Positions 38,333 through 47,372 of a stretch of 64,000 nt of DNA are shown piece by piece; the stretch's first letter is position 1, and every line of letters begins with the position of its first letter. The stretch lies in assembly GCF_020423045.1 (NCBI RefSeq), contig NZ_CP081943.1, forward strand, positions 4,898,001 through 4,962,000, in the 5' to 3' direction. The notes beneath the pieces were generated by a model, which saw only the letters and a program-made list of their open reading frames with translations, searched no databases and was not told where the DNA came from. This DNA comes from Pseudomonas sp. MM213. GTDB lineage: Bacteria > Pseudomonadota > Gammaproteobacteria > Pseudomonadales > Pseudomonadaceae. The translations under genes were made by a program, and so were the position numbers.

Positions 38333-39619
38333 ATGTTGAATAAGCGAATCAGCCTGATCGCTCTGGGGATGTTGAGCGCGACACAGGCCATGGCTAACGA
38401 CCAGGCCGAATCCAAGGGTTTTGTTGAAGACAGCAGCCTAAAAGTGCTGCTGCGCAACGCCTACATCAATCGTGACTACAAAGACGGTCGTGCGGACAAA
38501 GCCGAGTGGGGCCAAGCGGCCATCGGCACGTTCTCGTCCGGTTTCACCCAAGGCACCGTCGGTGTGGGTGTGGACGCGTTCGGTCTGTACGCACTGCGTC
38601 TGGACGGCGGCAAGGGTCGCACCGGCGCGCAAGGCATCGACTTCTTCAAGAAAGGCGACAGTGGCAACGCGGCTGACGACCTGTCGAAGGGCGGCGCAGC
38701 GGTCAAATTCCGTCTCTCCAGCACCACGCTGACTTACGGTGACCAGATGCCGGCCCTGCCGGTGTTGAGCTACGACAACGTGCGCCTGCTGCCGGAAAGC
38801 TATACCGGCACGCTGATCACCTCCAAGGAGATCAAAGGCCTGGAACTGAACGCCGGTCGCTTCACCGCCGAATCGCGCAAAAGCGCGGAAGGCCGTGACA
38901 GCGGTGGCTTGAAGTCGATCAACGTATTGGGCGGTAGCTACCAGTTCACCGAGCAGTTCAAGGCGGCGGTGTACGCGTCTGACGTTGAAGACGTGTTGAA
39001 GAAGCAATACGTGAACGCCAACTACGTGTTCCCGATCGACAAGGATCAGTCCCTGACCCTCGACTTCAACGGCTACCGCACCAAGCTGGACGATTCCTAC
39101 GTCCGCGAAAGCGGTGCCACCGGCGATGACAACAAGATCTGGAGCCTGGCAGCCACCTTCGCCACCGGCCCGCACTCGTTCACCGTCGCTCACCAGCGCA
39201 GCACCGGCGACAGCAACCTGGGCTACGCCTACGGCGGCTATCAGAAGGATCAAGGTCGCGTCGGTGACGGTGGTAACACCATCTACCTGGCGAACTCCTA
39301 CTGGTCCGACTTCAACGCTGAAGACGAGCGCAGCTGGCAGGTCGGCTACGGTCTGGACTTCAGCACGTTCGGCGTTCCGGGCCTGAGCTACAACGTGGCT
39401 TACGTGCGCGGCGACAACATCACCACCTCCACCAGCGAAGGCGGTACCGAGCGCGAAATCTTCAACCAGTTCAAGTACGTCGTGCAAAGCGGCCCGGCCA
39501 AAGACCTGAGCGTGAAACTGCGCAGCTCGATCCTGCGTGTTTCGCAGAAGTCGAGCGAGTACAACGTCAGCGGCAACGAAGTCCGTGTATTCGTCGACTA
39601 CCCGATCAACATTTTCTGA
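38333..39619 (+). CDS. OprD-family outer-membrane porin
   Basis: Outer-membrane channel of 428 residues: signal peptide MLNKRISLIALGMLSATQAMA (cut after Ala22), mature start NDQAESKGFVEDSSLKVLLRNAYINRDYKD typical of OprD/OprE/OpdB members, barrel strands throughout, and terminal Phe (VFVDYPINIF). OprD members admit basic amino acids, peptides or small organic acids; the substrate is not decided by sequence. Monocistronic between two terminators. Confidence 0.95.
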   Translation: MLNKRISLIALGMLSATQAMANDQAESKGFVEDSSLKVLLRNAYINRDYKDGRADKAEWGQAAIGTFSSGFTQGTVGVGVDAFGLYALRLDGGKGRTGAQGIDFFKKGDSGNAADDLSKGGAAVKFRLSSTTLTYGDQMPALPVLSYDNVRLLPESYTGTLITSKEIKGLELNAGRFTAESRKSAEGRDSGGLKSINVLGGSYQFTEQFKAAVYASDVEDVLKKQYVNANYVFPIDKDQSLTLDFNGYRTKLDDSYVRESGATGDDNKIWSLAATFATGPHSFTVAHQRSTGDSNLGYAYGGYQKDQGRVGDGGNTIYLANSYWSDFNAEDERSWQVGYGLDFSTFGVPGLSYNVAYVRGDNITTSTSEGGTEREIFNQFKYVVQSGPAKDLSVKLRSSILRVSQKSSEYNVSGNEVRVFVDYPINIF

Positions 39620-39664
39620 TGATCGGTTGCCGTATCGAGGCCTGATTAGAGGCTGAGAACGAAG

Positions 39665-39691
39665 AAGCCCCGACTGGTTCGGGGCTTTTTT
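39665..39691 (+). terminator. Intrinsic terminator of the porin gene
   Basis: AGCCCCGA/TCGGGGCT stem followed by T-run, about 45 bases after the stop. Confidence 0.9.
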
Positions 39692-39820
39692 GTGGGCGGC
39701 GCGAGGCTCTAGGTCGCGGCAAGCGCATCAGGTGCTCAACGACTACCGACGCAAAATGATCAAAACGAGCACTCAGAATGATTGATTTGCGCAATTTGTA
39801 AGGGTGGCATAAGATTATTT

Positions 39821-39856
39821 TGACTGATTCAATCACTATTGTGATCGGTTCAGTCA
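39821..39856. promoter_or_regulatory. Palindromic operator candidate before the acid-sugar operon
   Basis: Inverted repeat TGACTGATTCAATCAC-TATT-GTGATCGGTTCAGTCA, 13 of 16 positions paired, 50 bases upstream of the kdgT-like gene. Size and place fit an operator for the DeoR-type repressor encoded at the end of the same operon. Confidence 0.6.
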
Positions 39857-39905
39857 GTTTCGAGGTGAAACACGTCTTACCCCACAATTATAAAAGGAGA
39901 CCCTC

Positions 39906-40919
39906 GTGGCCCAATTTCCTATCAAGCGCACCATAGAACGCATTCCGGGCGGCATGATGATCGTGCCCCTGCTGATCGGTTCGCTGGTCGCCACCTTCAT
40001 GCCTGATACGCCCAAGTTTTTCGGCTCCTTCACCAACGCGCTGTTCACCGGAGCGTTGCCTATCCTCGCGGTGTTCTATGTGTGCATGGGCGCGAGCATC
40101 AACATCAAGGCCACGCCTTACCTGCTGAAGAAGGGCGGCACGCTGCTGATTACCAAAGTCGGCATCGCCGTGCTCATCGGTATCGTGCTCGGGCATTTCC
40201 TGGGCGAGCAGCCGATTTCGTCAGGCCTGTTCGCCGGCATCTCGACGTTGGCGGTGGTCGCCGCGATGAACGACACCAACGGCGGTTTGTACATGGCGCT
40301 GATGGGGCAGTACGGTCGCTCCGAAGACGTCGGTGCCTACTCGGTCATGTCCCTGGAGTCCGGCCCGTTCCTGACCATGGTCACCCTTGGCATCGCCGGC
40401 CTGTCGGCGTTCCCGTGGCCGACGCTGGTGGGCAGCATCCTGCCGCTGGCGCTGGGCATGTTGCTGGGCAATCTCGACCGCGACATGCGCGACTTCCTGG
40501 CCAAGGCCGTTCCGGTGATGATCCCGTTTTTCGCTTTGGCGCTGGGCGCAAGTCTGGATCTGCACAACGTCTGGCAGGCTGGCTTGCTCGGTCTCGGTAT
40601 GGGTGTTGCGGTGGTCGTGTTGACCGGCATTCCGCTGTTCTTCGCTGATCGTTTGACCGGTGGCACGGGCGTCGCCGGTGTCGCTGCGGCTACCACCGCC
40701 GGGAACGCCGCAGCCGTTCCTGCGCTGATCGCGGCGGCCAATCCGGTGTACGCCGAAGCGGCCAAGAGCGCGACCATATTGGTAGCCGCCTGCGTGGTGG
40801 TCACCGCGATTCTTGCGCCGATACTCACTGCAGCCGTCGCCAAGCGCGTACAAAAGCGCAACCCTGTCGTCGTCTCTGAGCAGGAGATCGAACCTCAAAA
40901 GCAGGAGGCGTTGCGATGA
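39906..40919 (+). CDS. kdgT: 2-keto-3-deoxygluconate permease family transporter
   Basis: Inner-membrane transporter of 337 residues with about ten hydrophobic helices, following KdgT ([23 protein letters not shown], GAGxxx-type glycine-rich helices, [19 protein letters not shown] near residue 260). GTG start 39906 with AAGGAG seven bases upstream. The operon context (acid-sugar kinase and PdxA2) suggests the substrate is a C4 sugar acid such as D-threonate or D-erythronate rather than ketodeoxygluconate; that is inference. Overlaps the kinase gene by four bases. Confidence 0.9.
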   Translation: MAQFPIKRTIERIPGGMMIVPLLIGSLVATFMPDTPKFFGSFTNALFTGALPILAVFYVCMGASINIKATPYLLKKGGTLLITKVGIAVLIGIVLGHFLGEQPISSGLFAGISTLAVVAAMNDTNGGLYMALMGQYGRSEDVGAYSVMSLESGPFLTMVTLGIAGLSAFPWPTLVGSILPLALGMLLGNLDRDMRDFLAKAVPVMIPFFALALGASLDLHNVWQAGLLGLGMGVAVVVLTGIPLFFADRLTGGTGVAGVAAATTAGNAAAVPALIAAANPVYAEAAKSATILVAACVVVTAILAPILTAAVAKRVQKRNPVVVSEQEIEPQKQEALR

Positions 40920-42196
40920 GGATTCTGATCATCGCCGATGATCTGTCCGGCGCGGCGGATTGCGCCATTGGTTTCGCGAGCGTGGGGCTACAAACCGTCG
41001 TCACGCTCGATCCCTTGAACGACTCGGCCGATGCTCAGGTGATCGCTGCTGATACGGACACTCGCCGCCTCTCTGCGGAGCAGGCTGCCGAGCGCACCGT
41101 TGCCGCGTTCAAGGCGCTGCATCAGCCTGGGCAGCGGTTGTACAAGAAAATCGATTCGACCCTGCGCGGTAACTGGGCAGCGGAAGTTGCTGCCCTGCAA
41201 CCCTTGGCCGGCCTGGCGATCGTCGCCCCGGCATTCCCTGCTACGGGGCGCACGTTGCGCGGCGGTCGGGTCTTCGTGAACGGTCAACCGCTGGAAACCA
41301 CCGATACCTGGAAGCTCGAAAACGCTGATCGCCCAGCTGACGTAGAAGCGATGCTCATCGCCGCCGGCCTGAGTACCGCGAGGCTGGATCTCGAGACCTT
41401 GCGCGGCAACGAAAATGCGCTCGCGCAGCACATCACCCAAGTCGCCCGCAGCGGCACGCAAGCGCTGATCGTCGATGCACAAATCGAAGACGATTTGCTG
41501 ACCCTCGCTCGCCTGACCGCGTCGATGGATCAGCCGCTGTTCTGGATCGGTTCGGGAGGCCTGGCGCGGGAAATCGCCAGCCTTCCGGATTTTTCAGAAA
41601 CACGGTTCACGGCCATCGAACCGACCGCGCAGGAAAAAAATCAGGCGCCGATTCTGATCCTCGTCGGCAGCCTGTCCGGCGTCTGCGAGCGGCAATGCGC
41701 GCTGCTCAAGGAGCGCGGCGGTGTCAGCGAACTGGTCGTCCCGCCCGAGGTCCTTCGCCAGGGCGTCGCCCATGAAGATTGGGCAACCTGGCAGGCGCGC
41801 ATTGGCGAGCAACTCGATGGCTGGAGCGACCTGCTGCTGCGCATCGGTCGCGATGATGCGTTCGATCCGCAAGAGGGCGCGCAACTTTCAAGCATGCTGG
41901 CTGTGCTGGTCGAACCGCACTTCGCCAAGGTCGGCGGTCTGATCGCCACCGGCGGCGAGACGGCCCGGGCCATATTGACCACTGTCGGCATCGACAGCCT
42001 GCAACTCATCACTGAAATCGAGGCCGGCGTTGCCTTCGCCCGCCCGACTGTTTCCCGGCAAGGCCATCGTCCCGGCATCGTGACCAAGGCCGGCGCGTTC
42101 GGCACCGATCACGCTTTGTATGCGGCATGGCAACACCTGAGCGACAGCGCCGATCGCTCCTCGCCCCAACGCACACGAATCCAAGGACTCGAATGA
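40916..42196 (+). CDS. Four-carbon acid-sugar kinase (DtnK/OtnK type)
   Basis: DUF1537-family kinase of 426 residues phosphorylating a C4 sugar acid. The N-terminal domain begins [20 protein letters not shown], with [10 protein letters not shown] at about residue 76. The C-terminal nucleotide-binding domain has [15 protein letters not shown] and [15 protein letters not shown] ends. With PdxA2 next to it the predicted substrate is D-threonate (DtnK) or D-erythronate (DenK). Four-base overlaps on both sides make a tightly coupled operon. Confidence 0.9.
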   Translation: MRILIIADDLSGAADCAIGFASVGLQTVVTLDPLNDSADAQVIAADTDTRRLSAEQAAERTVAAFKALHQPGQRLYKKIDSTLRGNWAAEVAALQPLAGLAIVAPAFPATGRTLRGGRVFVNGQPLETTDTWKLENADRPADVEAMLIAAGLSTARLDLETLRGNENALAQHITQVARSGTQALIVDAQIEDDLLTLARLTASMDQPLFWIGSGGLAREIASLPDFSETRFTAIEPTAQEKNQAPILILVGSLSGVCERQCALLKERGGVSELVVPPEVLRQGVAHEDWATWQARIGEQLDGWSDLLLRIGRDDAFDPQEGAQLSSMLAVLVEPHFAKVGGLIATGGETARAILTTVGIDSLQLITEIEAGVAFARPTVSRQGHRPGIVTKAGAFGTDHALYAAWQHLSDSADRSSPQRTRIQGLE

Positions 42197-43203
42197 ACAC
42201 TATGAGCAATTACCTCCCTATCATCGGCATCACCATGGGCGACGCCTCGGGTGTCGGTCCGGAAATCGTGGTCAAGAGCCTGACTCACGACATCGTCTAT
42301 CAACAGTGCCGACCGCTGGTGATTGGCGATGCGCGCCGTCTCGAACAAGCCAATGTGATCGTCGGCGGCAGCGCCAAAGTGCGCCGCATCAAGGACGCTT
42401 CCGAGGCACGCTACGAGACCGGCGTGATCGACTGCATCGACCTCGACCTGATCCCCGACGACCTGCCATTCGGCGAACTCTCGCCCATTGCTGGTGACGC
42501 CGCTTACCAATACATCGCTCGTGCCGTGGAGCTGGCGCAGGCCAACCAGATTGACGCGATCTGCACCGCGCCGCTGAACAAGGAAGCGCTGCACGCCGGC
42601 GGCCACAAATACCCCGGCCACACCGAAATGCTCGCGCACCTGACCAACGTCGATGAAGTTTCCATGATGCTGGTGGCACCGCAGCTGCGGGTGATTCACG
42701 TCACGACGCACATCGGCATCATCGATGCGATCCGCAAGATCGAGCCGGGCCTGGTCCAGCGCACCATCGAGCGCGGCAACGCGACGCTGATCAAGGCCGG
42801 CATCGCCCGCCCGCGCATTGGCGTGTGCGGGATCAACCCGCATGCCGGTGAAAACGGCCTGTTCGGTTACGGCGAAGAGGAAGAAAAAATCATCCCGGCG
42901 GTGAAGCTGTTGCAGGAACGCGGCCTCGACGTCACCGGCCCGCTGCCGGCCGACACCCTGTTCTTCCGCGCCGGACGCGGCGACTTCGATCTGGTGGTCG
43001 CGATGTATCACGACCAGGGCCACGGTCCGGTCAAAGTGCTCGGCCTGGAGGCAGGCGTGAACGTCACCGTCGGCCTCGACGTGATCCGCACCTCGGTCGA
43101 CCACGGCACCGCGTTCGACATCGCCGGCAAAGGCATCGCCGATGAGCGCAGCCTGCTCGAAGCACTGCGCCAGGGCGCGGAACTGGCCACGCGACGGGGA
43201 TGA
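42193..43203 (+). CDS. pdxA2: PdxA2-type 4-phospho-D-threonate/erythronate dehydrogenase
   Basis: PdxA-fold dehydrogenase of 336 residues that oxidises and decarboxylates a phosphorylated C4 acid to dihydroxyacetone phosphate. IGITMGDASGVGPEIVVKSL at the N-terminus, metal-site HTEMLAHL near residue 140 and VAMYHDQGHGPVKVLG near 270. Its place after an acid-sugar kinase separates it from the vitamin B6 PdxA. Start ATG 42193 overlaps the kinase stop. Confidence 0.9.
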   Translation: MNTMSNYLPIIGITMGDASGVGPEIVVKSLTHDIVYQQCRPLVIGDARRLEQANVIVGGSAKVRRIKDASEARYETGVIDCIDLDLIPDDLPFGELSPIAGDAAYQYIARAVELAQANQIDAICTAPLNKEALHAGGHKYPGHTEMLAHLTNVDEVSMMLVAPQLRVIHVTTHIGIIDAIRKIEPGLVQRTIERGNATLIKAGIARPRIGVCGINPHAGENGLFGYGEEEEKIIPAVKLLQERGLDVTGPLPADTLFFRAGRGDFDLVVAMYHDQGHGPVKVLGLEAGVNVTVGLDVIRTSVDHGTAFDIAGKGIADERSLLEALRQGAELATRRG

Positions 43204-43258
43204 GCCGCAGGGGCGCTGTCGTGTAAGATCGACCACCGTCCACCGTGCGAGACCCGCC

Positions 43259-44032
43259 ATGAAAGCCTCCGAACGCCACCGCGCCATCCTCGACCTCGTA
43301 CGCATCGGCGATGCCAACGTCGAGCAATTGAGCGCGGCCCTCGGGGTTTCGGAAGCCACGGTGCGACGCGACCTGACCATGCTCGCCAAACAACGGCACC
43401 TGGTGCGCACCTACGGCGGCGCCACCGCCGTGGTCGGCGTGCATGAACCGGAAGCCTCCCTCGAAGAACGCAAAACCAGCCAGTGGGAACAGAAAGACGC
43501 CATCGCCCAAGCGGCGGCGGCGCATGTCCAGGACGGCGACACCGTCCTGCTCGACGGCGGCACCACCTGCGCCGCGCTGGCCCATCACCTGTGCTCGCGA
43601 CAAGACGTGCACGTGGTCACCAACAACCTGCTGGCAGTGATGACCCTGGCCAATGCGCCGGGCATTCGCCTGACCCTGATCGGCGGCGACTTGCGCGGTT
43701 CGAGCATGAGCACGTTGGGGCCGTTGGCGGAGTTGACCTTGAGCCGGTTGAGCGTCGACAAAGCCTTCCTCGGCGCGGATGGCGTGGTCGCGGAATTTGG
43801 CTTGTGCGAAGCGAGCGCGCAGCAGGCCTATCTCAAGGAATGCATCATCAAACGGGCGGCGCAGATTGTGGTGCTCGCCGACACCGACAAACTCGGTCGT
43901 GCGCGGCAACAGCACTGGACGCCGATTGAGCGGGAGTGGCGGTTGATTACCGGGGCTACCGCCGATGAAGCTGCTCTCGCACCGTTTCACGCGCTCAAGC
44001 AAATCACCGTAGAAACCGTGATCGTCGATTAA
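43259..44032 (+). CDS. DeoR-family transcriptional repressor
   Basis: Regulator of 257 residues: N-terminal DeoR helix-turn-helix (RHRAILDLVRIGDANVEQLSAALGVSEATVRRDL, residues 5-39) and a phosphosugar-sensing DeoRC domain (DGDTVLLDGGTTCAALAHHL, then GLCEASAQQAYLKECIIKRA). Last gene of the acid-sugar operon, 55 bases after pdxA2. Likely represses the operon through the palindrome at 39821 and is released by a phosphorylated intermediate. Confidence 0.93.
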   Translation: MKASERHRAILDLVRIGDANVEQLSAALGVSEATVRRDLTMLAKQRHLVRTYGGATAVVGVHEPEASLEERKTSQWEQKDAIAQAAAAHVQDGDTVLLDGGTTCAALAHHLCSRQDVHVVTNNLLAVMTLANAPGIRLTLIGGDLRGSSMSTLGPLAELTLSRLSVDKAFLGADGVVAEFGLCEASAQQAYLKECIIKRAAQIVVLADTDKLGRARQQHWTPIEREWRLITGATADEAALAPFHALKQITVETVIVD

Positions 44033-44040
44033 GCCCCGAA

Positions 44041-44106
44041 CTGTAGGAGCCGGCTTGCTGGCGATGGCGTCCTTAAAATCGCCATCGCCGGCAAGCCGGC
44101 TCCTAC
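44041..44106. repeat. REP pair
   Basis: CTGTAGGAGCCGGCTTGCTG at 44041 faces ATCGCCGGCAAGCCGGCTCC ending about 44106, 15 bases apart, at the 3' end of the DeoR gene. Confidence 0.85.
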
Positions 44107-44148
44107 GAAAAGCGATCTCCGCTCTGTCGGCGAATTCTGTTTCCAAGA

Positions 44149-44179
44149 CGTGTCGCAAAAAGTGAAAAATTGCGACACG
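44149..44179. promoter_or_regulatory. Perfect palindrome upstream of the tautomerase operon
   Basis: CGTGTCGCAA and TTGCGACACG, perfect 10-base arms with an 11-base AT-rich spacer. Looks like a binding site for a dimeric regulator; the TGTCGCA/TGCGACA form recalls sites of sigma-54 activators, but I see no clear -24/-12 promoter. Confidence 0.55.
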
Positions 44180-44183
44180 TTTT

Positions 44184-44201
44184 GGTGTCATGCATTACAC
44201 C
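44184..44201. promoter_or_regulatory. Second palindrome upstream of the tautomerase operon
   Basis: GGTGTCATGCATTACACC, five-base perfect arms around an ATGCAT core, four bases after the first palindrome. Operator-like; regulator not identified. Confidence 0.45.
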
Positions 44202-44313
44202 ACGTAACTAATGATGTTCCCGCCCCCACCTTTATCCCCACCCCCCAAACTCCTACATTGAGCTCCAACACCTACCCATCATCCCGATGAGCAGGTCACT
44301 GGAGATCTTCCTC

Positions 44314-44535
44314 ATGCCTTTTGTAAGCGTACGCATTACCCGCGATGGCGTTACCTCTGAGCAGAAAGCTCAGGTGATCGCTGAAATCACTGAAACACTG
44401 GAACGCGTCCTCAAGAAGGACCCGCACCTGACCCACATCGTGATCGAAGAAGTCGACACCGATAACTGGGGCTACGCCGGGATCACTACCACCCAGTACC
44501 GCAAGCAACTGGCTGAGAAGGAGGGCAAGTCGTGA
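44314..44535 (+). CDS. 4-oxalocrotonate-tautomerase-family protein
   Basis: Small enzyme of 73 residues of the tautomerase superfamily. After removal of Met the N-terminal Pro (MPFVSVRITRDGV) is the catalytic base, so ATG 44314 is the start rather than the earlier in-frame codon at 44287. Larger than the classic 62-residue 4-OT and with the HIVIEEVDTDNWGYAG segment seen in Pseudomonas paralogs. Overlaps the DsbA-like gene by four bases; first gene of a three-gene operon. Confidence 0.9.
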   Translation: MPFVSVRITRDGVTSEQKAQVIAEITETLERVLKKDPHLTHIVIEEVDTDNWGYAGITTTQYRKQLAEKEGKS

Positions 44536-45188
44536 CTGCGTCGGTCTCCATCGATTTCGTCTCCGACGTGGTGTGCCCTTGGTGTGCACTGGGCGCGACG
44601 GCGTTAGAGCAGGCGATTGAGAACGTGTCGGGTGAAGTCTCGGTGGATCTGACCTACAAGCCGTTCGAGTTGAACCCGAACATGCCACTTGAAGGCGAGA
44701 AAGCCGTCGAGCACCTGATGCGCAAATACGGGCGCACCGCTGAAGACGTCGCCGCCGGCAAAGCGATGCAAATCGCTCGTGGTGAAGCACTCGGTTTCAA
44801 GTTTGACCTGGAGAAGCGCACCCACTTCTACAACACCTTCGATGCTCACCGTCTGCTGTTGTGGGCGTTACAGCAAGGGCGGCAAGTTGCGCTGAAGAAG
44901 ATCCTGCTACGCGGTTACTTCACCGACGGCCAGAACCCGAGTGATCGCGAGACGCTGGTTCGACTGGCAGCCGAAGCGGGGCTGGATGCAGCGGCGGCGC
45001 AAGAGGTGTTGGCGTCCGGAGCGTTCGCCAAAGAAGTGCGTGAGCTGGAAGCTTTTTACCAGCAGCACGGCATCAATTCGGTACCGGCCATGATCCTCAA
45101 CGGTCGGCACCTGGTGTCCGGTTCGCAGTCGGTCGAGTACTACGAGCAAATGTTGAGACAAATGGCGAAGGAACCCGCCGAAGCCTGA
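44532..45188 (+). CDS. FrnE-like DsbA-family oxidoreductase
   Basis: Cytoplasmic thioredoxin-fold protein of 218 residues with CPWC (15-18), a helical insertion with THFYNTFDAHRLLLWA, and the cis-Pro loop INSVPAMILNGRHLVSG. This is the FrnE/YwbO-type DsbA branch. GTG start 44532. Sits between the tautomerase and SDR genes, suggesting a small redox or detoxification operon. Confidence 0.92.
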   Translation: MTASVSIDFVSDVVCPWCALGATALEQAIENVSGEVSVDLTYKPFELNPNMPLEGEKAVEHLMRKYGRTAEDVAAGKAMQIARGEALGFKFDLEKRTHFYNTFDAHRLLLWALQQGRQVALKKILLRGYFTDGQNPSDRETLVRLAAEAGLDAAAAQEVLASGAFAKEVRELEAFYQQHGINSVPAMILNGRHLVSGSQSVEYYEQMLRQMAKEPAEA

Positions 45189-45231
45189 TTCATTACTTTT
45201 TCAAACCATCATTTATTAGTAGAGGTTCATC

Positions 45232-45942
45232 ATGAGCAATTCGAAAAAAGTCATCGTAATTACTGGCGCTTCCCAAGGTCTCGGCGCCGGCATGGTTAAA
45301 GCGTTCCGTGATCTGGATTACAAAGTTGTCGCCACTTCCCGTTCGATCAAGCCATCCACCGATCCGGACATCCTCACCGTGGCCGGCGACATCGGCAACC
45401 CGGAAGTCGCTCAACAAGTGATCCGCGAAGCCATAGCACGTTTTGGCCGCGTCGACACCCTGGTCAACAACGCCGGTATCTTCGTCGCTAAACCATTCAC
45501 GCAGTACACCGCTGAAGACTACGCCAATGTGCTGTCGGTGAACCTGAATGGCTTCTTCTACATCACCCAACTCGCGATCACCGAGATGGAAAAACAAGGC
45601 AGCGGCCACGTCGTCAACATCACCACCAGCCTGGTCGACCACGCTATCGACGGCGTGCCATCGGTACTGGCTTCGCTGACCAAAGGTGGCTTGAACGCGG
45701 CGACCAAATCCCTGGCCATCGAATACGCCAAGCGCGGGATTCGGGTGAACGCGGTCTCCCCAGGCATCATCAAGACGCCGATGCATGGCGAAGAGACTCA
45801 CGCAGCGCTGGGCGCTCTGCACCCGGTCGGGCACATGGGCGAGATCAGCGACATTGCTCAGGCGGTTGTTTATCTGGATAGCGCCAACTTTGTTACCGGC
45901 GAAATCCTGCACGTTGATGGTGGGCAGAGCGCGGGTCACTAA
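45232..45942 (+). CDS. SDR-family protein lacking the catalytic Tyr
   Basis: Short-chain dehydrogenase/reductase fold of 236 residues with the NAD(P) motif TGASQGLGAG (about 11-20), NNAG in LVNNAGIFVAKP, and the C-terminal VNAVSPGIIKTPMH. The usual Tyr-X3-Lys is ALA-SLT-Lys: Lys151 is kept but the position of the catalytic Tyr is Ala147. Either catalysis is changed or the protein is a binder. Third gene of the tautomerase operon, ended by a terminator. Confidence 0.9.
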   Translation: MSNSKKVIVITGASQGLGAGMVKAFRDLDYKVVATSRSIKPSTDPDILTVAGDIGNPEVAQQVIREAIARFGRVDTLVNNAGIFVAKPFTQYTAEDYANVLSVNLNGFFYITQLAITEMEKQGSGHVVNITTSLVDHAIDGVPSVLASLTKGGLNAATKSLAIEYAKRGIRVNAVSPGIIKTPMHGEETHAALGALHPVGHMGEISDIAQAVVYLDSANFVTGEILHVDGGQSAGH

Positions 45943-45971
45943 GACCGGCTTTTCCAAACTGCGAAAACAAC

Positions 45972-46002
45972 AAAACCCTCGTCGTGCGGCGAGGGTTTTT
46001 TT
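45972..46002 (+). terminator. Intrinsic terminator of the tautomerase operon
   Basis: AAACCCTCG/CGAGGGTTT stem with a seven-base loop and seven T. Marks the end of the contiguous core genome in this window. Confidence 0.9.
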
Positions 46003-46116
46003 ATTTGCCCGCCACATAAATCAGCCAGTTAGCTGGTGTTATCGTGGGTGATGTCGTAATAGTGGCTCGCAATAATTATCCCTGCCACAGCGCCCAAAAG
46101 GAGTTGAGTTAATTTT

Positions 46117-46845
46117 ATGAGTTTCTTCACCATCGACGGTTTCAACACAGAACATTTCGCACACGATGAGCATATCCAGCAGTTGTTGCAGGGGTGGAAA
46201 AAGTCGATTGACCGCTACCTGCGCAATGTTGAAAAGGCGACTGGAGAATCCTGCTGTGATGCACCCTGGTGGTACAACGAGAGGACTAGCATCAGTGTTC
46301 TGGCGGGCGCGGCGTGGATCAATCAGTGGGCGGCGCTTGAGGAGTACAGCACGACCAAGCGCGGGGCCCCTGATGAAAACCTTGAGAAAAACCATCGCAT
46401 CGGTCGTGCCGATCTGATGGTGCAAACACCCGAGGTTTCCTTTGCATTCGAAGCCAAGCAGGCATGGCAGCGAATTGGCACACGCACCACAGCAGGTGCT
46501 CGTAGCAAGAACATCCTCAAGAAAAAGAAATCTGCCTGGAAGGATGTTAGAGAGTTGAGCGTGCAGGAAGCGGACTACCGATTTTCAGCTACTTTCGCCG
46601 CGCCTTTCTTTCCCGATTCCGATTTCGAGAAGCTGCTGGAAAACTCAGGCAAGAAACCGGTCACGGCCTACATCAAGGCTTGGTACGAAGAGCTTCATGA
46701 GCAGTTGAGTAGCCAGACACGTGGGCGGACCCATTACATGGCCGCCTACTTTCCGGATCCAGAGGGTGGTTTGGTTACCAGTACGTCCGGGTTTCATTAT
46801 CCGGGGGCTGTTCTCATTCTTGAGCAGTGCCAGAAGGGTAATTAG
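46117..46845 (+). CDS. Hypothetical protein with PD-(D/E)XK nuclease-like motif
   Basis: Protein of 242 residues that I cannot assign to a named family. It contains RIGRADLMVQ...FAFEAKQAW, i.e. Asp99 followed 13 residues on by Glu112-Ala-Lys114, the D...ExK core of PD-(D/E)XK nucleases, and an upstream Glu55 in a helix (WWYNERTSISVLAGAAW) at the place of the fold's helix-1 Glu. No methyltransferase or other partner is adjacent. It sits at the core/island boundary, consistent with a solitary restriction or defence-type gene. AAAAGGAG lies 12 bases upstream of ATG 46117. Confidence 0.65.
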   Translation: MSFFTIDGFNTEHFAHDEHIQQLLQGWKKSIDRYLRNVEKATGESCCDAPWWYNERTSISVLAGAAWINQWAALEEYSTTKRGAPDENLEKNHRIGRADLMVQTPEVSFAFEAKQAWQRIGTRTTAGARSKNILKKKKSAWKDVRELSVQEADYRFSATFAAPFFPDSDFEKLLENSGKKPVTAYIKAWYEELHEQLSSQTRGRTHYMAAYFPDPEGGLVTSTSGFHYPGAVLILEQCQKGN

Positions 46846-46884
46846 AGCGTCGCGTGAGTCACTAAGGCCTGCGTTTTTAAACCG

Positions 46885-46932
46885 CAGAAACAACAAAGCC
46901 CTCGTATTTCTACGAGGGCTTTGTTGTTTCTG
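46885..46932 (-). terminator. Perfect 22-bp inverted repeat, terminator of the lost tRNA-Thr gene (copy 1)
   Basis: CAGAAACAACAAAGCCCTCG... pairs perfectly over 22 bases around a TTTC loop. It sits directly 3' of the decayed tRNA on the minus strand, where Pseudomonas tRNA genes normally have such a terminator. The same hairpin recurs at 50891. Confidence 0.75.
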
Positions 46933-47000
46933 GTACAGGGAATCGAGCCTCGAAACTGCTGATTACGAAAGAAGTGCTTCATACCTATAAAGCTCACCGA
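46931..47000 (-). pseudogene. Decayed tRNA-Thr (CGT-like) remnant, att-site relic copy 1
   Basis: Read on the minus strand the segment has GTGAGCTTTATAGG, an anticodon-loop-like TTTCGTAATCAG, a T-loop-like CTCGATTCC and terminal CCA. This matches a Pseudomonas tRNA-Thr in order, but the acceptor stem and anticodon stem no longer pair, so it is not a working tRNA. It is a typical footprint of repeated integration at a tRNA gene. Confidence 0.6.
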
Positions 47001-47092
47001 AAAAATGATTGGGGTCCGTGGAGTTCCTCTTTTTAAGAGGCAGGAAATCCACGGAGCTTGAACGTGGCTTTTTGCGTGCAGCGTTCTATTCA

Positions 47093-47340
47093 ATCGAGTC
47101 GAGTTGGTCCAGCGCCCGGTTCACCGAGAGTTCTGCCATCATCAGAATCTGGTGAACGCCCAGCAGGGAGTTGCGACTTGGTCCCGTCTCTCGGTCTCCC
47201 ACATCCATGGTGATTACGCTGGTGGATGCCAGATGGACTTGACCACCCATTTGCATTGTCACTGACCAGCACATCCTGTAGTGACGACTGGCAGAGAACG
47301 GCCCATAGACGAGATTTCTCATGGAGCGCGTCGCGATCAC
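47093..47340 (-). pseudogene. DUF6124-type protein remnant
   Basis: Only the C-terminal end is recognisable: LLGVHQILMMAELSVNRALD followed by QLDSIE, ending at 47093, matches the conserved end of the small Pseudomonas DUF6124 proteins (...QQVIMLGELAVNRALD). The N-terminal part reads as unrelated sequence, so the gene is broken. Confidence 0.55.
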
Positions 47341-47372
47341 ACTTGGACGCTATGACTTCAAGAATCAGGCCT

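Noticed and set aside
46931..47000. Functional tRNA-Thr gene
   Set aside because: Acceptor and anticodon stems do not pair and the 5' acceptor strand is missing, so it is listed only as a remnant.
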